Assembly (NCBI GenBank): GCA_021805685.1 | Contig: JAJZET010000235.1 | Span: 11,516 to 75,515, forward strand | Length of the DNA: 64,000 nucleotides | Direction: 5' to 3' | Origin: Pseudomonadota bacterium | Lineage (GTDB): Bacteria > Pseudomonadota > Gammaproteobacteria > Xanthomonadales > Rhodanobacteraceae | Shown here: positions 8,318 to 20,494 of the stretch, in pieces | Position numbering within the stretch: position 1 is the first letter of the stretch | How the letters are laid out: each line of letters opens with the position of its first letter | Notes under the pieces: model-generated | What the model was told of the DNA's origin: nothing | Seen by the model: the letters and a program-made list of their open reading frames with translations, nothing else | Databases searched by the model: none | Program-made: the position numbers and the translations under genes

Positions 8318-8920
8318 ATGACCGGCAACAGGCATCTCAGCCCAGGCGCGAAGCGGCAGAAGGCCTTTCGCGAGCGGATGGGCACCATGGGCATGACGAT
8401 CCCCCGCATCTACATGACGGCGGACGAGCAGGCGATGGTGCGGACGTTCCTGCGCCAATGCCGTGGCGAGCGCACCGAGCGGCTGATCGCGGACATGGAC
8501 TTTTCGCGCCTGCACGAGAAGTGGACGGCTGCGCGCCTGTTCGAGGCGCTCAAGGCCGACGCCGCGCGGCAGGACGCGCTGACCGGCATCCGCCTTGAAG
8601 GCGCGCCGCCGGCGGTCATGCTGACGCTCTCGCAACACGGCGGCCAGACGGCGCGGCTTGCCGTAAGCGACGAGGAAATTTTCGTGACGACGGTGCTTTG
8701 CGAGAAGGGCGCGGTGAAACAGCCGGCGCGCTTCAACGAAGCCTGCCTTCGCCTGGGACCGACGCTGCCACTGTCGAACGTGGGGCTGGTCGGCAACGAG
8801 TACATCCTGTTCGGCCAGCTTTCGGCGCACTCGCCGCTGGCCAACATCGTCGAGGAACTCGACGTGTTGGGCCGCAATGCGGTGGAAACGCTGAGCGCAT
8901 TGTCCGCACTGATCCGCTGA
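8318..8920 (+). CDS. DUF2170/YjfI-family protein
   Basis: 200 aa; LSNVGLVGNEYILFGQLSAHSPLANIVEELDVLGRNAVETL resembles DUF2170; N-terminus AKRQKAFRERM...PRIYMTADEQ. Confidence 0.75.
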   Translation: MTGNRHLSPGAKRQKAFRERMGTMGMTIPRIYMTADEQAMVRTFLRQCRGERTERLIADMDFSRLHEKWTAARLFEALKADAARQDALTGIRLEGAPPAVMLTLSQHGGQTARLAVSDEEIFVTTVLCEKGAVKQPARFNEACLRLGPTLPLSNVGLVGNEYILFGQLSAHSPLANIVEELDVLGRNAVETLSALSALIR

Positions 8921-9206
8921 GGCGTGCTGCCATGCTTCGCTGCACTTTCGAGCGCTCCTTTACCCGCGATGCCGTGAAAGGCAAGCGGTGTTCCCGCCCA
9001 CAGGCGCACGGCACGGGATAACCGGCCGCTTCATCCCATGACGAACGCATGCGGCGACGGCACGACCGTCGCGATGGTTGGCATGCGTCCGTCTTCGACA
9101 AGGGCGCAGGTGAAGCCGCAGCGGTGATCGAACCGCGGCGACGCCTTGCCCCTCCACCCAGGCCCGGCATCGCGCCGGGCACCACCCGAGAAAAGGAATT
9201 GCAACC

Positions 9207-11207
9207 ATGACCTGGCTGATAGCGACGGCGATCGCCGTCATCGTGCTGGCGCTGCTGGTGTATGCCTCCAACGCCATCGTCTACATCCCCAACGACCGCG
9301 TCGGCATCGTCGAGCGGTTGTGGGGCGCGCCTTCGCTCACGGAGGGCCTGATTGCCCTGAAGGGCGAGGTGGGCTTCCAGCCGCAGGTGCTGCGCGGCGG
9401 CCTGCACTATTTCCTTCCGTTCCAGTACCGCGTGCACAAGGAGGACCTGGTCACCATCCCGCAGGGCGAGATCGGCTACGTGTTCGCCCGCGACGGCAAG
9501 GACCTGGCCGACGGCCAGGCGTTGGGCCGTTGCGTGGACGGCGGTGTCGTCGACGTCGCCGGGTTCCTGCGCGGCGGCGGCCAGAAAGGCCCGCAGCGCA
9601 CGATCCTGCGCGAAGGCACCTATGCGTTGAACCTGGCGCAGTTCGCCATCATCACCGCCAACCGCGTGCATGGCCTCCTGCTGTCGCGCGAGGAGGCCGA
9701 TACCATCGCCCGGATGGGTGCGGTGCTGACCGAGCGCCGTGGCTTCTCCCCGGTGGTGATCGTCAGCGGCCAGGCGCGCGGCGCCACCGAGGACACCACC
9801 CAGGATATGCTCGGCGTGGTGACCGTGCACGACGGCCCGGTGCTGCCGCCGGACGAGATCGTGGCGCCGCGCGTCGGCCAGGATCCGACCAACGTCGCCA
9901 CCTTCCACAACAATTTCCAGAACATCGACGCGTTCCTGCGCGCCGGCGGCAACCGCGGCCGCCAGCACCAGGTGCTGGTGGAGGGCACGTACTATATCAA
10001 TCGCCTGTTTGCCACGGTGGACTTCATTCCCAAGACGGTGGTGCCGGTGGGTTCGGTGGGCGTGGTCGTGTCCTACATCGGCCGGGCCGGCGCGGACCGA
10101 TCGGGCGAGGGCTACTCGCACGGCGAGCTGGTCGACAACGACTGCCGCGGCGTGTGGAAGGAGCCGCTGCTGCCCGGCAAGTACGCGTTCAACACCTACG
10201 CCGGCAAGATCCAGCTGGTGCCCACCACCAACTTCATCCTCAAGTGGACGCCGGAGGTGACCGACCTGCACAAGTACGACGAGAACCTCTCCGAGGTTTC
10301 GCTGATCACCAAGGATGCGTTCGAGCCGCTGCTGCCGTTGTCGGTGGTGGTGCACATCGACTACCGCAAGGCGCCGCTGGTGGTGCAGCGCTTCGGCGAC
10401 ATCAAGCGCCTGGTCGACCAGACCCTGGATCCGATGGTCAGCGCGTACTTCAAGAACATCGGCCAGACCAAGACGCTGATCCAGCTGATCCAGGACCGCG
10501 CGGCGATCCAGATGCAGGCCGGCACCGAGATGAAGGAACGCTTCGCCGCCTACAATCTGGAGCTGCAGGAAGTGCTGATCGGCACGCCGCACGGCAGCTC
10601 CGGCAACGCCTCGGGCGCACGCATCGACACCATCCTCAACCAGCTGCGCGACCGCCAGGTGGCGATCGAGCAGGTGGCCACCTACGAGCTGCAGGAGCAG
10701 TCGGCGCTGAAGGAGCGTTCGCTGCGCGAGGCCCGCGCCACCACCGAGATCCAGGCGGAGCTGACCAACTCGTCGATCCAGATCGCGATCAAGAAGAACG
10801 TCGGCGAGGCCGCCGTGGTGGAGGCCAACAAGCGCGCCGAAGTGATCGGCATCAACGCCGACGCCGAGCGTCGCCGCCTGAGTGCGGAGGGCGACGGCCG
10901 TGCCTCGGCGATCGCCGCGGTCGGCAAGGCGGAGGCCGAGGCGATCCAGGCCAAGGCACAGGCGCTGACCGGCGAGGGCGCGCGGCTGCAGCTGATCAAC
11001 ACGTTGGGCGCGCAGTTCGCCGAGGCGATCCGCGATGGCCAGATCGCCATCGTGCCGAAAATCGCACTGGGCGGCGACAGCGGCGGGCACGGCCTGGGCT
11101 CGCTGATCCAGCTGGCCAGCTCGCTGCTTGCCGAGCGGGCGGATGCAGGCCTGGCCGATCCCGCCCGGCCGTTGGCCGCCGATACGACAACCACCGTGCA
11201 GGCCTGA
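9207..11207 (+). CDS. SPFH/flotillin (YqiK-like) protein
   Basis: 666 aa; N-terminal TM, SPFH domain, long Ala/Glu coiled coil (EATTEIQAELTNSSIQIAIKKNVGEAAVVEANKRAEVIGINADAE). Confidence 0.9.
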   Translation: MTWLIATAIAVIVLALLVYASNAIVYIPNDRVGIVERLWGAPSLTEGLIALKGEVGFQPQVLRGGLHYFLPFQYRVHKEDLVTIPQGEIGYVFARDGKDLADGQALGRCVDGGVVDVAGFLRGGGQKGPQRTILREGTYALNLAQFAIITANRVHGLLLSREEADTIARMGAVLTERRGFSPVVIVSGQARGATEDTTQDMLGVVTVHDGPVLPPDEIVAPRVGQDPTNVATFHNNFQNIDAFLRAGGNRGRQHQVLVEGTYYINRLFATVDFIPKTVVPVGSVGVVVSYIGRAGADRSGEGYSHGELVDNDCRGVWKEPLLPGKYAFNTYAGKIQLVPTTNFILKWTPEVTDLHKYDENLSEVSLITKDAFEPLLPLSVVVHIDYRKAPLVVQRFGDIKRLVDQTLDPMVSAYFKNIGQTKTLIQLIQDRAAIQMQAGTEMKERFAAYNLELQEVLIGTPHGSSGNASGARIDTILNQLRDRQVAIEQVATYELQEQSALKERSLREARATTEIQAELTNSSIQIAIKKNVGEAAVVEANKRAEVIGINADAERRRLSAEGDGRASAIAAVGKAEAEAIQAKAQALTGEGARLQLINTLGAQFAEAIRDGQIAIVPKIALGGDSGGHGLGSLIQLASSLLAERADAGLADPARPLAADTTTTVQA

Positions 11208-11290
11208 ACTGCCGCGGGCGCAGGATGCGACGTCGCGCCGGGCGGATGCACGTTGCATCCCTGCCGGGCAAGCAGGCCCCGTGCGGAAAT

Positions 11291-11316
11291 CAAAAGCCCC
11301 GCCTTGCCAGGCGGGG
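11291..11316. terminator. Bidirectional terminator hairpin
   Basis: AGCCCCGCC ttgcca GGCGGGGCT between convergent genes, preceded by AAAA. Confidence 0.7.
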
Positions 11317-11352
11317 CTCTCGCTGCCCGACGCCTCGCCGACGAAGTCTTTC

Positions 11353-12048
11353 CTACACGACCTTTCCGGCGAGCAGGCCGATGCCGGCGGTGAGCGCCAT
11401 CGCCAGCGCTCCCCACAGCACCACCCGCAATGCCGGTTTCGGTACCTTGGCGCCGCCGGTCTTCGCGCTGGCCACGCCGAGCAGGATGAGGCAGAGGATC
11501 GAGCCGACCGCGACCAGCGGCACCAGCCGCGAATCCGGTGCCACCAGCACCAGCAGCAACGGCGCCGCGGCACCGACGGAGAAGGTGGCCGCCGAGGTCA
11601 GCGCGGCCTGCACCGGGCGTGCCGCCGTGAACTCGGAGATGCCCAGTTCGTCCCGCGCATGCGCGCTGAGGGCGTCGTGGGCCATGAGCTGGTCCGCTAC
11701 CTGGTGCGCCAACTCCGTGGTCAGTCCGCGCGCCACATAGATCTGCGCCAGTTCCTTCGCTTCCGATTCGGGATCTTCCGCCAGCTCGCGGCGCTCGCGC
11801 GCCAGGTCGGCGTGCTCGGTGTCCGACTGCGAGCTCACCGAAACGTACTCGCCGGCCGCCATCGACATCGCGCCGGCGATCCAGCCCGCCACGCCGGCCA
11901 GCAGCACCGCGTGCTTGCCCGATGCGGCCGAAGCCATGCCCAGCACCAGGCTGGCGGTGGAGATGATGCCGTCGTTGGCGCCCAGCACGGCCGCGCGCAG
12001 CCAACCCGCGCGGCTTGCCCGATGCGACTCCCGATGCATGCGGCTCAT
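11353..12048 (-). CDS. VIT1/CCC1-family Fe/Mn transporter
   Basis: LRAAVLGANDGIISTASLVLGMA...GWIAGAMSMAAGEYVSVSSQSDTE signature. Confidence 0.92.
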   Translation of the reverse strand: MSRMHRESHRASRAGWLRAAVLGANDGIISTASLVLGMASAASGKHAVLLAGVAGWIAGAMSMAAGEYVSVSSQSDTEHADLARERRELAEDPESEAKELAQIYVARGLTTELAHQVADQLMAHDALSAHARDELGISEFTAARPVQAALTSAATFSVGAAAPLLLVLVAPDSRLVPLVAVGSILCLILLGVASAKTGGAKVPKPALRVVLWGALAMALTAGIGLLAGKVV

Positions 12049-12611
12049 GGCCTGCCGCCGCCCATCATCCGCTTCAGCACGCCATCCTTGAGCACGTGGT
12101 GGTGAACCAGCGCGACCGCGGCGTGGAGGCCGGCCAGGATCACGATGGTCCAGCCGATGACGTCATGCAGGTTGCCGAAGAGGTGCGCCAGCGGGCCGTT
12201 CCTGACGTCGGCAAAGCGCAGCGGAAACAGGTCGAAGAACTGGAAGACCTCGGCCTGCGCCCAGCGCCAGGCAAAGCCGAGGATCACCTGCGCCACCAGC
12301 AGCAGGTAGAGCAGGTAGTGCATCGCCTTGGCCGCCTTGCCTTGCAGCCCCTCGACGGCCATCGGCAGCCGCCTGCCGCGCGTGGCGCGCCACACCAGGC
12401 GCAGCAACAGCACCGCCGCAAGCACGATGCCCAGCGAGATGTGCAGGGATTGCATCTGCTTGTGCACGTCATGGGGCATGAAGTCCCACAGCATGGCCAA
12501 CGCAAAGAGCACGAGCACCAGCACCGCGGTGAGCCAATGCAGGACGATAGTGGCGCGGTCGTAGCGGCTCGCCGCAGCCGGGGCGGCGACAGGGGATGGC
12601 GTTTGCGTCAT
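12045..12611 (-). CDS. Cytochrome b561
   Basis: [10 protein letters not shown]...[16 protein letters not shown]...HISLGIVL...[32 protein letters not shown]. Confidence 0.9.
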   Translation of the reverse strand: MTQTPSPVAAPAAASRYDRATIVLHWLTAVLVLVLFALAMLWDFMPHDVHKQMQSLHISLGIVLAAVLLLRLVWRATRGRRLPMAVEGLQGKAAKAMHYLLYLLLVAQVILGFAWRWAQAEVFQFFDLFPLRFADVRNGPLAHLFGNLHDVIGWTIVILAGLHAAVALVHHHVLKDGVLKRMMGGGRP

Positions 12612-12789
12612 GGGTTTGCGCGCTCCTGGGTTTGCGGGTAAACGGCCTTGCGGCCGGCTGGGCCGGTTCGGCCATGCCGGCAGGCCGCCTGCCGACCGCG
12701 GGGTCGGGCTGGGCGCGCATGCTAGCTGCGGAAACTGTGGCATTTCTGAGTCGCCGGCGCCACGTGCCCGAGCGCAACCGCCGCCCATG

Positions 12790-12819
12790 CGACAACGGCC
12801 GCTTGCGCGGCCGTTGTCG
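12790..12819 (-). terminator. Hairpin downstream of rpoD
   Basis: Perfect 13-bp stem CGACAACGGCCGC-ttgc-GCGGCCGTTGTCG. Confidence 0.65.
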
Positions 12820-12864
12820 TGTCTTCTGCCCCGCCCCGCCAGGAGGGCGGGAGGTGCCGCTCGC

Positions 12865-14736
<1,872 letters not shown>

Positions 14737-14883
14737 TCACCGACCGCCGCAGGGTTCAAGAACCGGACATTATAGCGATATGCTGCTTTTTTGACCAGAT
14801 TTCAAGCTGGAAAAAATCGCTTCGCGGGACGCAAAAATCGCGCCAGAACGCGGGTTTGCGTCACACCCGAAGCGGGGTTTCGT

Positions 14884-15324
14884 TCAGCCGGTGTCGAGCC
14901 GGAACGTCACCGGCCCGTCGTTCACCAGGCTCACCACCATATGGGCACCGAAGCGCCCGGTTTCCACCCGCGGATGCGCGGCGCGGGCCAATGCCACCAA
15001 CCGCTCGAACCAGCGCCGGCCGTGCTCGGGCGACGCCGCGGCAGTGAAGCTGGGGCGCATACCGGAGCGGGTGTCGGCGGCCAGGGTGAACTGGCTCACC
15101 AGGAGCAGGCCACCGCCGATGTCGGCGAGCGAGCGGTTCATCCTGCCAGCTTCGTCGCCGAACACGCGGTAGCCAAGCAGGCGCTGCAGCAGTCGCTGCG
15201 CCTCGCGCTCGCCGTCGTGCGGCTGCACCGCCACCAGGGCGAGCAGGCCGGCGCCGATGGCGCCCACGGTTTCGTTTTCGACCTCGACACGGGCGGAAAG
15301 CACACGCTGGATCAGGGCGATCAT
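14884..15324 (-). CDS. dtd: D-aminoacyl-tRNA deacylase
   Basis: [33 protein letters not shown]...[17 protein letters not shown]...[19 protein letters not shown]. Confidence 0.95.
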   Translation of the reverse strand: MIALIQRVLSARVEVENETVGAIGAGLLALVAVQPHDGEREAQRLLQRLLGYRVFGDEAGRMNRSLADIGGGLLLVSQFTLAADTRSGMRPSFTAAASPEHGRRWFERLVALARAAHPRVETGRFGAHMVVSLVNDGPVTFRLDTG

Positions 15325-15405
15325 GGCGACTCGTCGGCGAGCGGAATGCGCAGCATAGCGCGCCTCCTCGCCGGCGGAAGGACGACGATCCCGTACACTG
15401 GCCGG

Positions 15406-16290
15406 ATGCGTGCCGACATGTTCCTGATCTACCTCCTGCTGCGCCTGCTCGCCCTGCTGCCGCTGCGGGCGCTGCATGCCGCGGGCAGCCTGTTGGGCCG
15501 CCTCGCGCTCGGGCGCCGCACGCGCACCGCACGGCACGTGGCGGCGAACCTCGCCATCGCGCGCCCGGGGCTGGACGAAGCCTCGCGCAACGCGCTGCTG
15601 CGCGAGGCGCTGGAAGAAAGCGGCAAATCGGCCACCGAGATCATCAAGATATGGGGCTCGGGCGCCGAGCGCGCGCTGCGGCTGGTGCGCGAAGTGCACG
15701 GCGAGGCGCTGTTCGATGCCGCGCTGGCCTCGGGCAAGGGCGTGATCGTCGCCGCGCCGCACCTGGGCTGCTGGGAGCTCCTGAACTACTGGCTGTGCCG
15801 CAAGACACCGATGGCGATCCTCTACCGCCCGCCGCGGATCGCCGCGATGGAGGGCCTGCTGCGCAAGGTGCGCGGCGCACTGGCACCCGAACAGGTGCGC
15901 GCCGAGGGTGCGGGCGTGCGCACGCTGTACAAGCGGTTGGCCGCCGGCGGTACGGTGGGCATCCTGCCCGACCAGAAGCCGCGTGCCGGTGAGGGCGAGA
16001 TCGTGCCGTTCTACGGTCGCAACGCGCTGACCATGGTGCTGCTGCCGCGACTGGCCGCACGCACCGGTGCCACCGTACTCTTCGCCTTCGCCGAGCGCCT
16101 GCCACGGGGTGCCGGCTACCGCATCCGCTTCCTGCCTGCACCGGAAGGGCTCACCGACGCCGACCTCGCCAGCGCCTGCGGCGCGCTCAACCGGGGCGTG
16201 GAGGCGTGCATCGAGCTGGCCTTCACCCAGTACCAGTGGCAGTACAAGCGCTGGTCCGGACACGGACTCGCCAGCCCGTACGACGACTAA
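15406..16290 (+). CDS. LpxL/HtrB-family lipid A acyltransferase
   Basis: [15 protein letters not shown] (HX4D/E-like), [27 protein letters not shown]. Confidence 0.88.
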   Translation: MRADMFLIYLLLRLLALLPLRALHAAGSLLGRLALGRRTRTARHVAANLAIARPGLDEASRNALLREALEESGKSATEIIKIWGSGAERALRLVREVHGEALFDAALASGKGVIVAAPHLGCWELLNYWLCRKTPMAILYRPPRIAAMEGLLRKVRGALAPEQVRAEGAGVRTLYKRLAAGGTVGILPDQKPRAGEGEIVPFYGRNALTMVLLPRLAARTGATVLFAFAERLPRGAGYRIRFLPAPEGLTDADLASACGALNRGVEACIELAFTQYQWQYKRWSGHGLASPYDD

Positions 16291-16308
16291 GGGCGCCGGC
16301 GGTGCAGC

Positions 16309-18075
16309 CTACGGATGGAACGGCCAGAACCGCGGTATCAGCCACATCGACAGGCTGCAGAACAGCGCGATCAGCGGTATGCCGACCTTCATGAAATCGG
16401 TGAAGCGGTAGCCGCCGGCGTAATAGACCATGGTGTTGGTGGGATAGCCCACCGGCGTGGCGAACGAGGTAGCCGCGGCGAACGCCACCGCCACCACGAA
16501 GGGGCGCGGATCGGCATGCATCGCGTGGGCCACGCTGGTCGCGATGCCCACCATCAGCACCACCGACGGGTTGTGCCCCATCAGTTCGGTGAGCAGGGCG
16601 GTGAGCAGGTACACCATCAGCAGCGCGGCGAGCGGGCCGTGGTCGCCGATGAGACTGAGGCCCGCATGCACCACCGCGTGCGACAGGCCGGTTTTCTCGA
16701 TCGCGGTGCCCAGCGGCAGGATCGCGCCGAGCAGGACGATGATCTTCCAGTCCATGCCTTCGTAGACGTCCTTGCGGCCGAAACAGCCGGTGATCGCCAT
16801 CGCCGCCGCGCCGCAGATCGCCGCCACCGGAATCGGCATCAGGCGCAAGCCGGACACCGCCACCACGCCGGCCATGATCCCCGCCGCCACGATCGCCTTG
16901 CGCGACATGCGCCGCGCATCGTCGCGCTCGCTGAGCACGATGAAGGCGTCGTCGCCGCGCAGCTGCGGCATGCCGTCCTCGTCCACCAGCACCAGCAGCA
17001 CGTCGCCCACCGCAAGGCTGACGTCGCTGAGCTTGTCGCGCAGCACCTGGCCGCGCCGATGGATCGCCAGCACCACCGCGCCACGCCGGGCGCCAAGGTC
17101 GGTTTCGTCCAGCCGGCGCCCCTCGGCGAGGCTGGCCGGCGCCACCATCACCTCGGCGAGCACACGCGGATGGTCGGCGTCGCGCACGTAGCGGCTTTCC
17201 GGCACGTTCTGCAGGTGCGCGCGGCGCTGGAACTCCTCGATCTTCGCCCAGTCGCCGCGCACCAGCAGCACGTCACCGGCCTCCATCTGCTGCGAACGCG
17301 GCGACCACATGCGCCGCTCGCCGCGCAACAGCTCCAGCGGATACACGCCGTAGCGCTCGCCCAGCTGCACCTCGCCGATGCTCTTGCCCACCAGCGGCGA
17401 CTGCGCGGTAAGCGCCAGCTCGGTGACGTACTTGCCGATCTCCACCTCTTCGATCTCGTCGGCGTCGATGTGCCTCGGCAGCAGCCAGCGCCCCACCAGC
17501 ATCAGGTAGACGATGCCGGCCACCGCAAGCAGCGCGCCCATGCCGGTGAACTCGAACACGCCGAAGGCGGGCAGGCCGTTCTTCTGCGCCAGCGAATCGG
17601 CCAGCAGGTTGGAGGAGGTGCCGATCAGCGTGCACACGCCACCCATCTGCGCGGCATAGGCCATCGGCATCAACACCCGCGCCGGCGACGTGCCGGTGCG
17701 CTGGCACACGCGCAGCGCCAGCGGCAGGAAAGTGGCCACCAGCGCGATGTTCTTCACGAACGCGCCCAGCGGCGCGATCGCCAGCATCAGGACGAGCGTG
17801 AGCAGCCACGGCCGGCGGATGCGCATGAGCAGGCGGCTCAGCGGCTCCAGCACGCCGGAGCGCTCGATGCCGATCGACAGCGCGAACATCGCCGCCACCG
17901 TCACCGTGGCCTCGTTGCTGAAGCCGGAGAGCGCTTCGGCCGGGCTGACGATGCCCAGCACCACCAGCGTCGTGAGCACCAGTAGCGCCACCAGGTCGAT
18001 GCGCAGCTTCTCGCTGGCGAACAGCGCCATCGCCACCACGATCACGGCCACCACCGCCCAGACCTGCCAGCTCAT
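16309..18075 (-). CDS. SLC13/DASS-type permease with TrkA-C (RCK_C) domains
   Basis: 588 aa multi-TM protein; two central RCK-C-like segments; NTMVYYAGGYRFTDFMKVGIPL C-terminus. Confidence 0.88.
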   Translation of the reverse strand: MSWQVWAVVAVIVVAMALFASEKLRIDLVALLVLTTLVVLGIVSPAEALSGFSNEATVTVAAMFALSIGIERSGVLEPLSRLLMRIRRPWLLTLVLMLAIAPLGAFVKNIALVATFLPLALRVCQRTGTSPARVLMPMAYAAQMGGVCTLIGTSSNLLADSLAQKNGLPAFGVFEFTGMGALLAVAGIVYLMLVGRWLLPRHIDADEIEEVEIGKYVTELALTAQSPLVGKSIGEVQLGERYGVYPLELLRGERRMWSPRSQQMEAGDVLLVRGDWAKIEEFQRRAHLQNVPESRYVRDADHPRVLAEVMVAPASLAEGRRLDETDLGARRGAVVLAIHRRGQVLRDKLSDVSLAVGDVLLVLVDEDGMPQLRGDDAFIVLSERDDARRMSRKAIVAAGIMAGVVAVSGLRLMPIPVAAICGAAAMAITGCFGRKDVYEGMDWKIIVLLGAILPLGTAIEKTGLSHAVVHAGLSLIGDHGPLAALLMVYLLTALLTELMGHNPSVVLMVGIATSVAHAMHADPRPFVVAVAFAAATSFATPVGYPTNTMVYYAGGYRFTDFMKVGIPLIALFCSLSMWLIPRFWPFHP

Positions 18076-18227
18076 GCGGGGGCTCCGTTAGGTGCGGTCG
18101 GCGACGGTGTCTGCATCGGCTTTTCCCTTTGGGTGCGGGGTCAGAGTGCAGTTTTCGGTGATCGCCGGCAACTTCGCGAAACCACGAACATTGCACTCCG
18201 GCCCGATCAACGGCGCAGAATGCACGA

Positions 18228-19148
18228 ATGAACACATCATCCCTCCCCGCAACCGACGGCGCGGCGCGCCAACCCACCGTGGCGCTGGCGCTGGGTTCCG
18301 GCGGCGCCAAAGGCCTGGCGCATATCGGCGTGATCGAGGAGCTGGAGGCGCAGGGCTACCGCATCACGGCGATCGCCGGCAGCTCGATGGGCGCCTTGAT
18401 CGGCGGCATCCATGCATCGGGCAAGCTCGACGTGTACCGCGACTGGGTCTGTTCGCTGGCGAAATTCGACGTGCTAAAGCTGGTGGACTGGAGCTTTTCC
18501 GGCGGCGGCCTGATCAAGGGCGAGAAGATCATCGGCACGCTGCGCGAGCTGGTCGGCGATGCGCTGATTGAGGAATTGCCGCTGGCCTTCACCGCCGTCG
18601 CGGTGGACATCGACCGCGAACGCGAGGTGTGGCTCTCGCGTGGCCCGCTGTTCGACGCGATCCGCGCCTCCATCGCCATCCCCACCGTCTTCCGCCCGCA
18701 TCACATCGACGACCGCCGGCTGGTGGACGGCGGCCTGCTCAACCCCGTGCCAGTGACGCCGCTGATCCGCGAAACGGCGGACTACCTGGTGGCGGTCAGT
18801 GTGGACGGCGTGGCCGTCGAGACCTCGCCGGGCACGCCGGTGGAGGCGGACGCAGGCGACACGCCGGGCTATCGCCAGCGCGTCGGCGCCCTCATCAACC
18901 GCCTGGTGCCGCGCGGCGGCGGCGGCGACGCGACGCGTGAGCCCGGCGCGCTCGAACTGCTCACCCAGGCGATGGACCTGATGCAGGCGAACCTGGCCCG
19001 GCTGCGCCTCTCCGCCTACGAACCGGACCTACTGATCCAGCTGCCGCGCAACATGGCCAACGCCTACGAGTTCTACCGCGCGCGCGAACTGATCGAACTG
19101 GGCCGACAGCAGGCGCGCGAGGCCTTGGCGCACTGGCCGCGCCGCTAG
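18228..19148 (+). CDS. Patatin-like phospholipase (RssA-like)
   Basis: ALGSGGAKGLAHIGVIEEL, GSSMGALIGG (GxSxG), VDGGLLNPVPV. Confidence 0.92.
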   Translation: MNTSSLPATDGAARQPTVALALGSGGAKGLAHIGVIEELEAQGYRITAIAGSSMGALIGGIHASGKLDVYRDWVCSLAKFDVLKLVDWSFSGGGLIKGEKIIGTLRELVGDALIEELPLAFTAVAVDIDREREVWLSRGPLFDAIRASIAIPTVFRPHHIDDRRLVDGGLLNPVPVTPLIRETADYLVAVSVDGVAVETSPGTPVEADAGDTPGYRQRVGALINRLVPRGGGGDATREPGALELLTQAMDLMQANLARLRLSAYEPDLLIQLPRNMANAYEFYRARELIELGRQQAREALAHWPRR

Positions 19149-19184
19149 GAGCCTGTTCGCGCCCCCTACCCGCACGGGTTTCAG

Positions 19185-19568
19185 CTAGCGCGGCCCATGC
19201 GTGCGCAGCCAGTTCTCCAGGTAGGACTTCAGCACCACCGCGTTGTTGTGCTCCTCGTCGCGGGCGCCGTAGAGCAGGGTGACGGGATGCTTCGCGGCGC
19301 GCTCGGCCAGCGGGCGCCAATGCTCGGCCCGCTTGTCCAGCTCGCCGGCGTAGCGCTGGCGGAAGCCTTCCCAGTGTGCCAGCTCGTGGCCGAACCACTG
19401 GCGCAGCGCGGCGGACGGTGCCAGTTCCTTGGCCCACAGATCCAGCGGCACGTCGTCCTTCTTCAGCCCGCGCGGCCACAGGCGATCGATCAGCACGCGG
19501 TAGCCGTCGGACTTCGCGGGCGGCTCATAGACGCGTTTCACGGCAATGCTCATGCGCACGACTCCCAC
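19185..19568 (-). CDS. DUF488 family protein
   Basis: YEPPAKSDGYRVLIDRLWPRGLKKDDVPLDLWAKELAPS...RQWFGHE. Confidence 0.93.
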   Translation of the reverse strand: MGVVRMSIAVKRVYEPPAKSDGYRVLIDRLWPRGLKKDDVPLDLWAKELAPSAALRQWFGHELAHWEGFRQRYAGELDKRAEHWRPLAERAAKHPVTLLYGARDEEHNNAVVLKSYLENWLRTHGPR

Positions 19569-19619
19569 AGCGGGATGCGCTCAGCATACGCCTGCATCTT
19601 CGCGCCGGCGTGACGCCGG

Positions 19620-20336
19620 TCAGAGCTCCTCGACCCTGGTCACCTTGCCCCGGCGCATCAACCAGGCCACGCCGCGCAGGTCGGCCAGGCCCACCCACAG
19701 GCGGTCGAGCATGCCGTACTTGGACACGCCGGCGGTGCGCGGGCGATGACCCACCGGCACGCTCTGGCTGGCGAAGCCGGCGCGCTTCACCAGCGCGGGC
19801 AGGTAGCGGTGCATGTGGTCGAAGTAGGGCAGGCGCAGGAACACCTCGCGCTCGAACAGCTTGAGGCCGCAACCGGTATCGGGCGTGGCGTCCTTGAGCA
19901 TGCGCGAGCGCACCGCGTTGGCGATCTTGGATGAGATGCGCTTGTTGAAGCTGTCGCGCCGCGTGGTGCGCCAGCCGGCGAACAGCTTCACCTCGGCCGC
20001 GGCGGCGTCGCGGGCGGCGAGCAGCTTGGGGATGTCGGCGGGGTCGTTCTGGCCGTCACCGTCCAGCGTGGCGATCCAGCTGCCGCGCGCCGCACGCACG
20101 CCGTTCCACACCGCGGTGCTCTGGCCACTGCGGGTAACGTGGTGCAGCACACGCAATTCGGGGTGCTGCACCTTTTGCGCATTCAGCACCGCGCGGCTGT
20201 CGTCGCTGGAATCGTCGTCGACGTAGACCACCTCGTAATCGACCTTGCCGCGCAGGGCCGCGGCGATTTCGGCAAGCAGCGGCGGGATGTTGTCGCGCTC
20301 GTTGAACACGGGGACGACCACGGAGAGTTGCGGCAT
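19620..20336 (-). CDS. Family 2 glycosyltransferase (polyprenyl-phosphate type)
   Basis: MPQLSVVVPVFNERDNIPPLLAEI, YVDDDSSDDS, TLDGDGQNDPADIPKLL, DTGCGLKLFERE. Confidence 0.93.
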   Translation of the reverse strand: MPQLSVVVPVFNERDNIPPLLAEIAAALRGKVDYEVVYVDDDSSDDSRAVLNAQKVQHPELRVLHHVTRSGQSTAVWNGVRAARGSWIATLDGDGQNDPADIPKLLAARDAAAAEVKLFAGWRTTRRDSFNKRISSKIANAVRSRMLKDATPDTGCGLKLFEREVFLRLPYFDHMHRYLPALVKRAGFASQSVPVGHRPRTAGVSKYGMLDRLWVGLADLRGVAWLMRRGKVTRVEEL

Positions 20337-20494
20337 GGGGCGGCCTTTCAGCGGAAACGGGGCGCCGCGACGACGGCGAACGCGCAGTTTACCGCCTGTA
20401 CCGGTTCTGCCGTGCACAACCCGGTGTAAGGAAATCCCGCGAACCCGGGTCACCTGTGGCAGCCGGGATCCTCCGGCAACCACAGGAGAAGCCC

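Noticed and set aside
8733-11573. 946-aa minus-strand ORF antisense to the flotillin gene
   Set aside because: GC-rich shadow frame with low-complexity Arg/His/Leu composition and no domain; the plus-strand SPFH gene explains the region
9146-11740. 864-aa plus-strand ORF overlapping the flotillin gene
   Set aside because: Out-of-frame shadow ORF (Arg/Gly/Ala-rich), no recognisable protein family
16315-17985. 556-aa ORF antisense to the SLC13 permease
   Set aside because: His/Gln/Arg-rich shadow translation with no family signature
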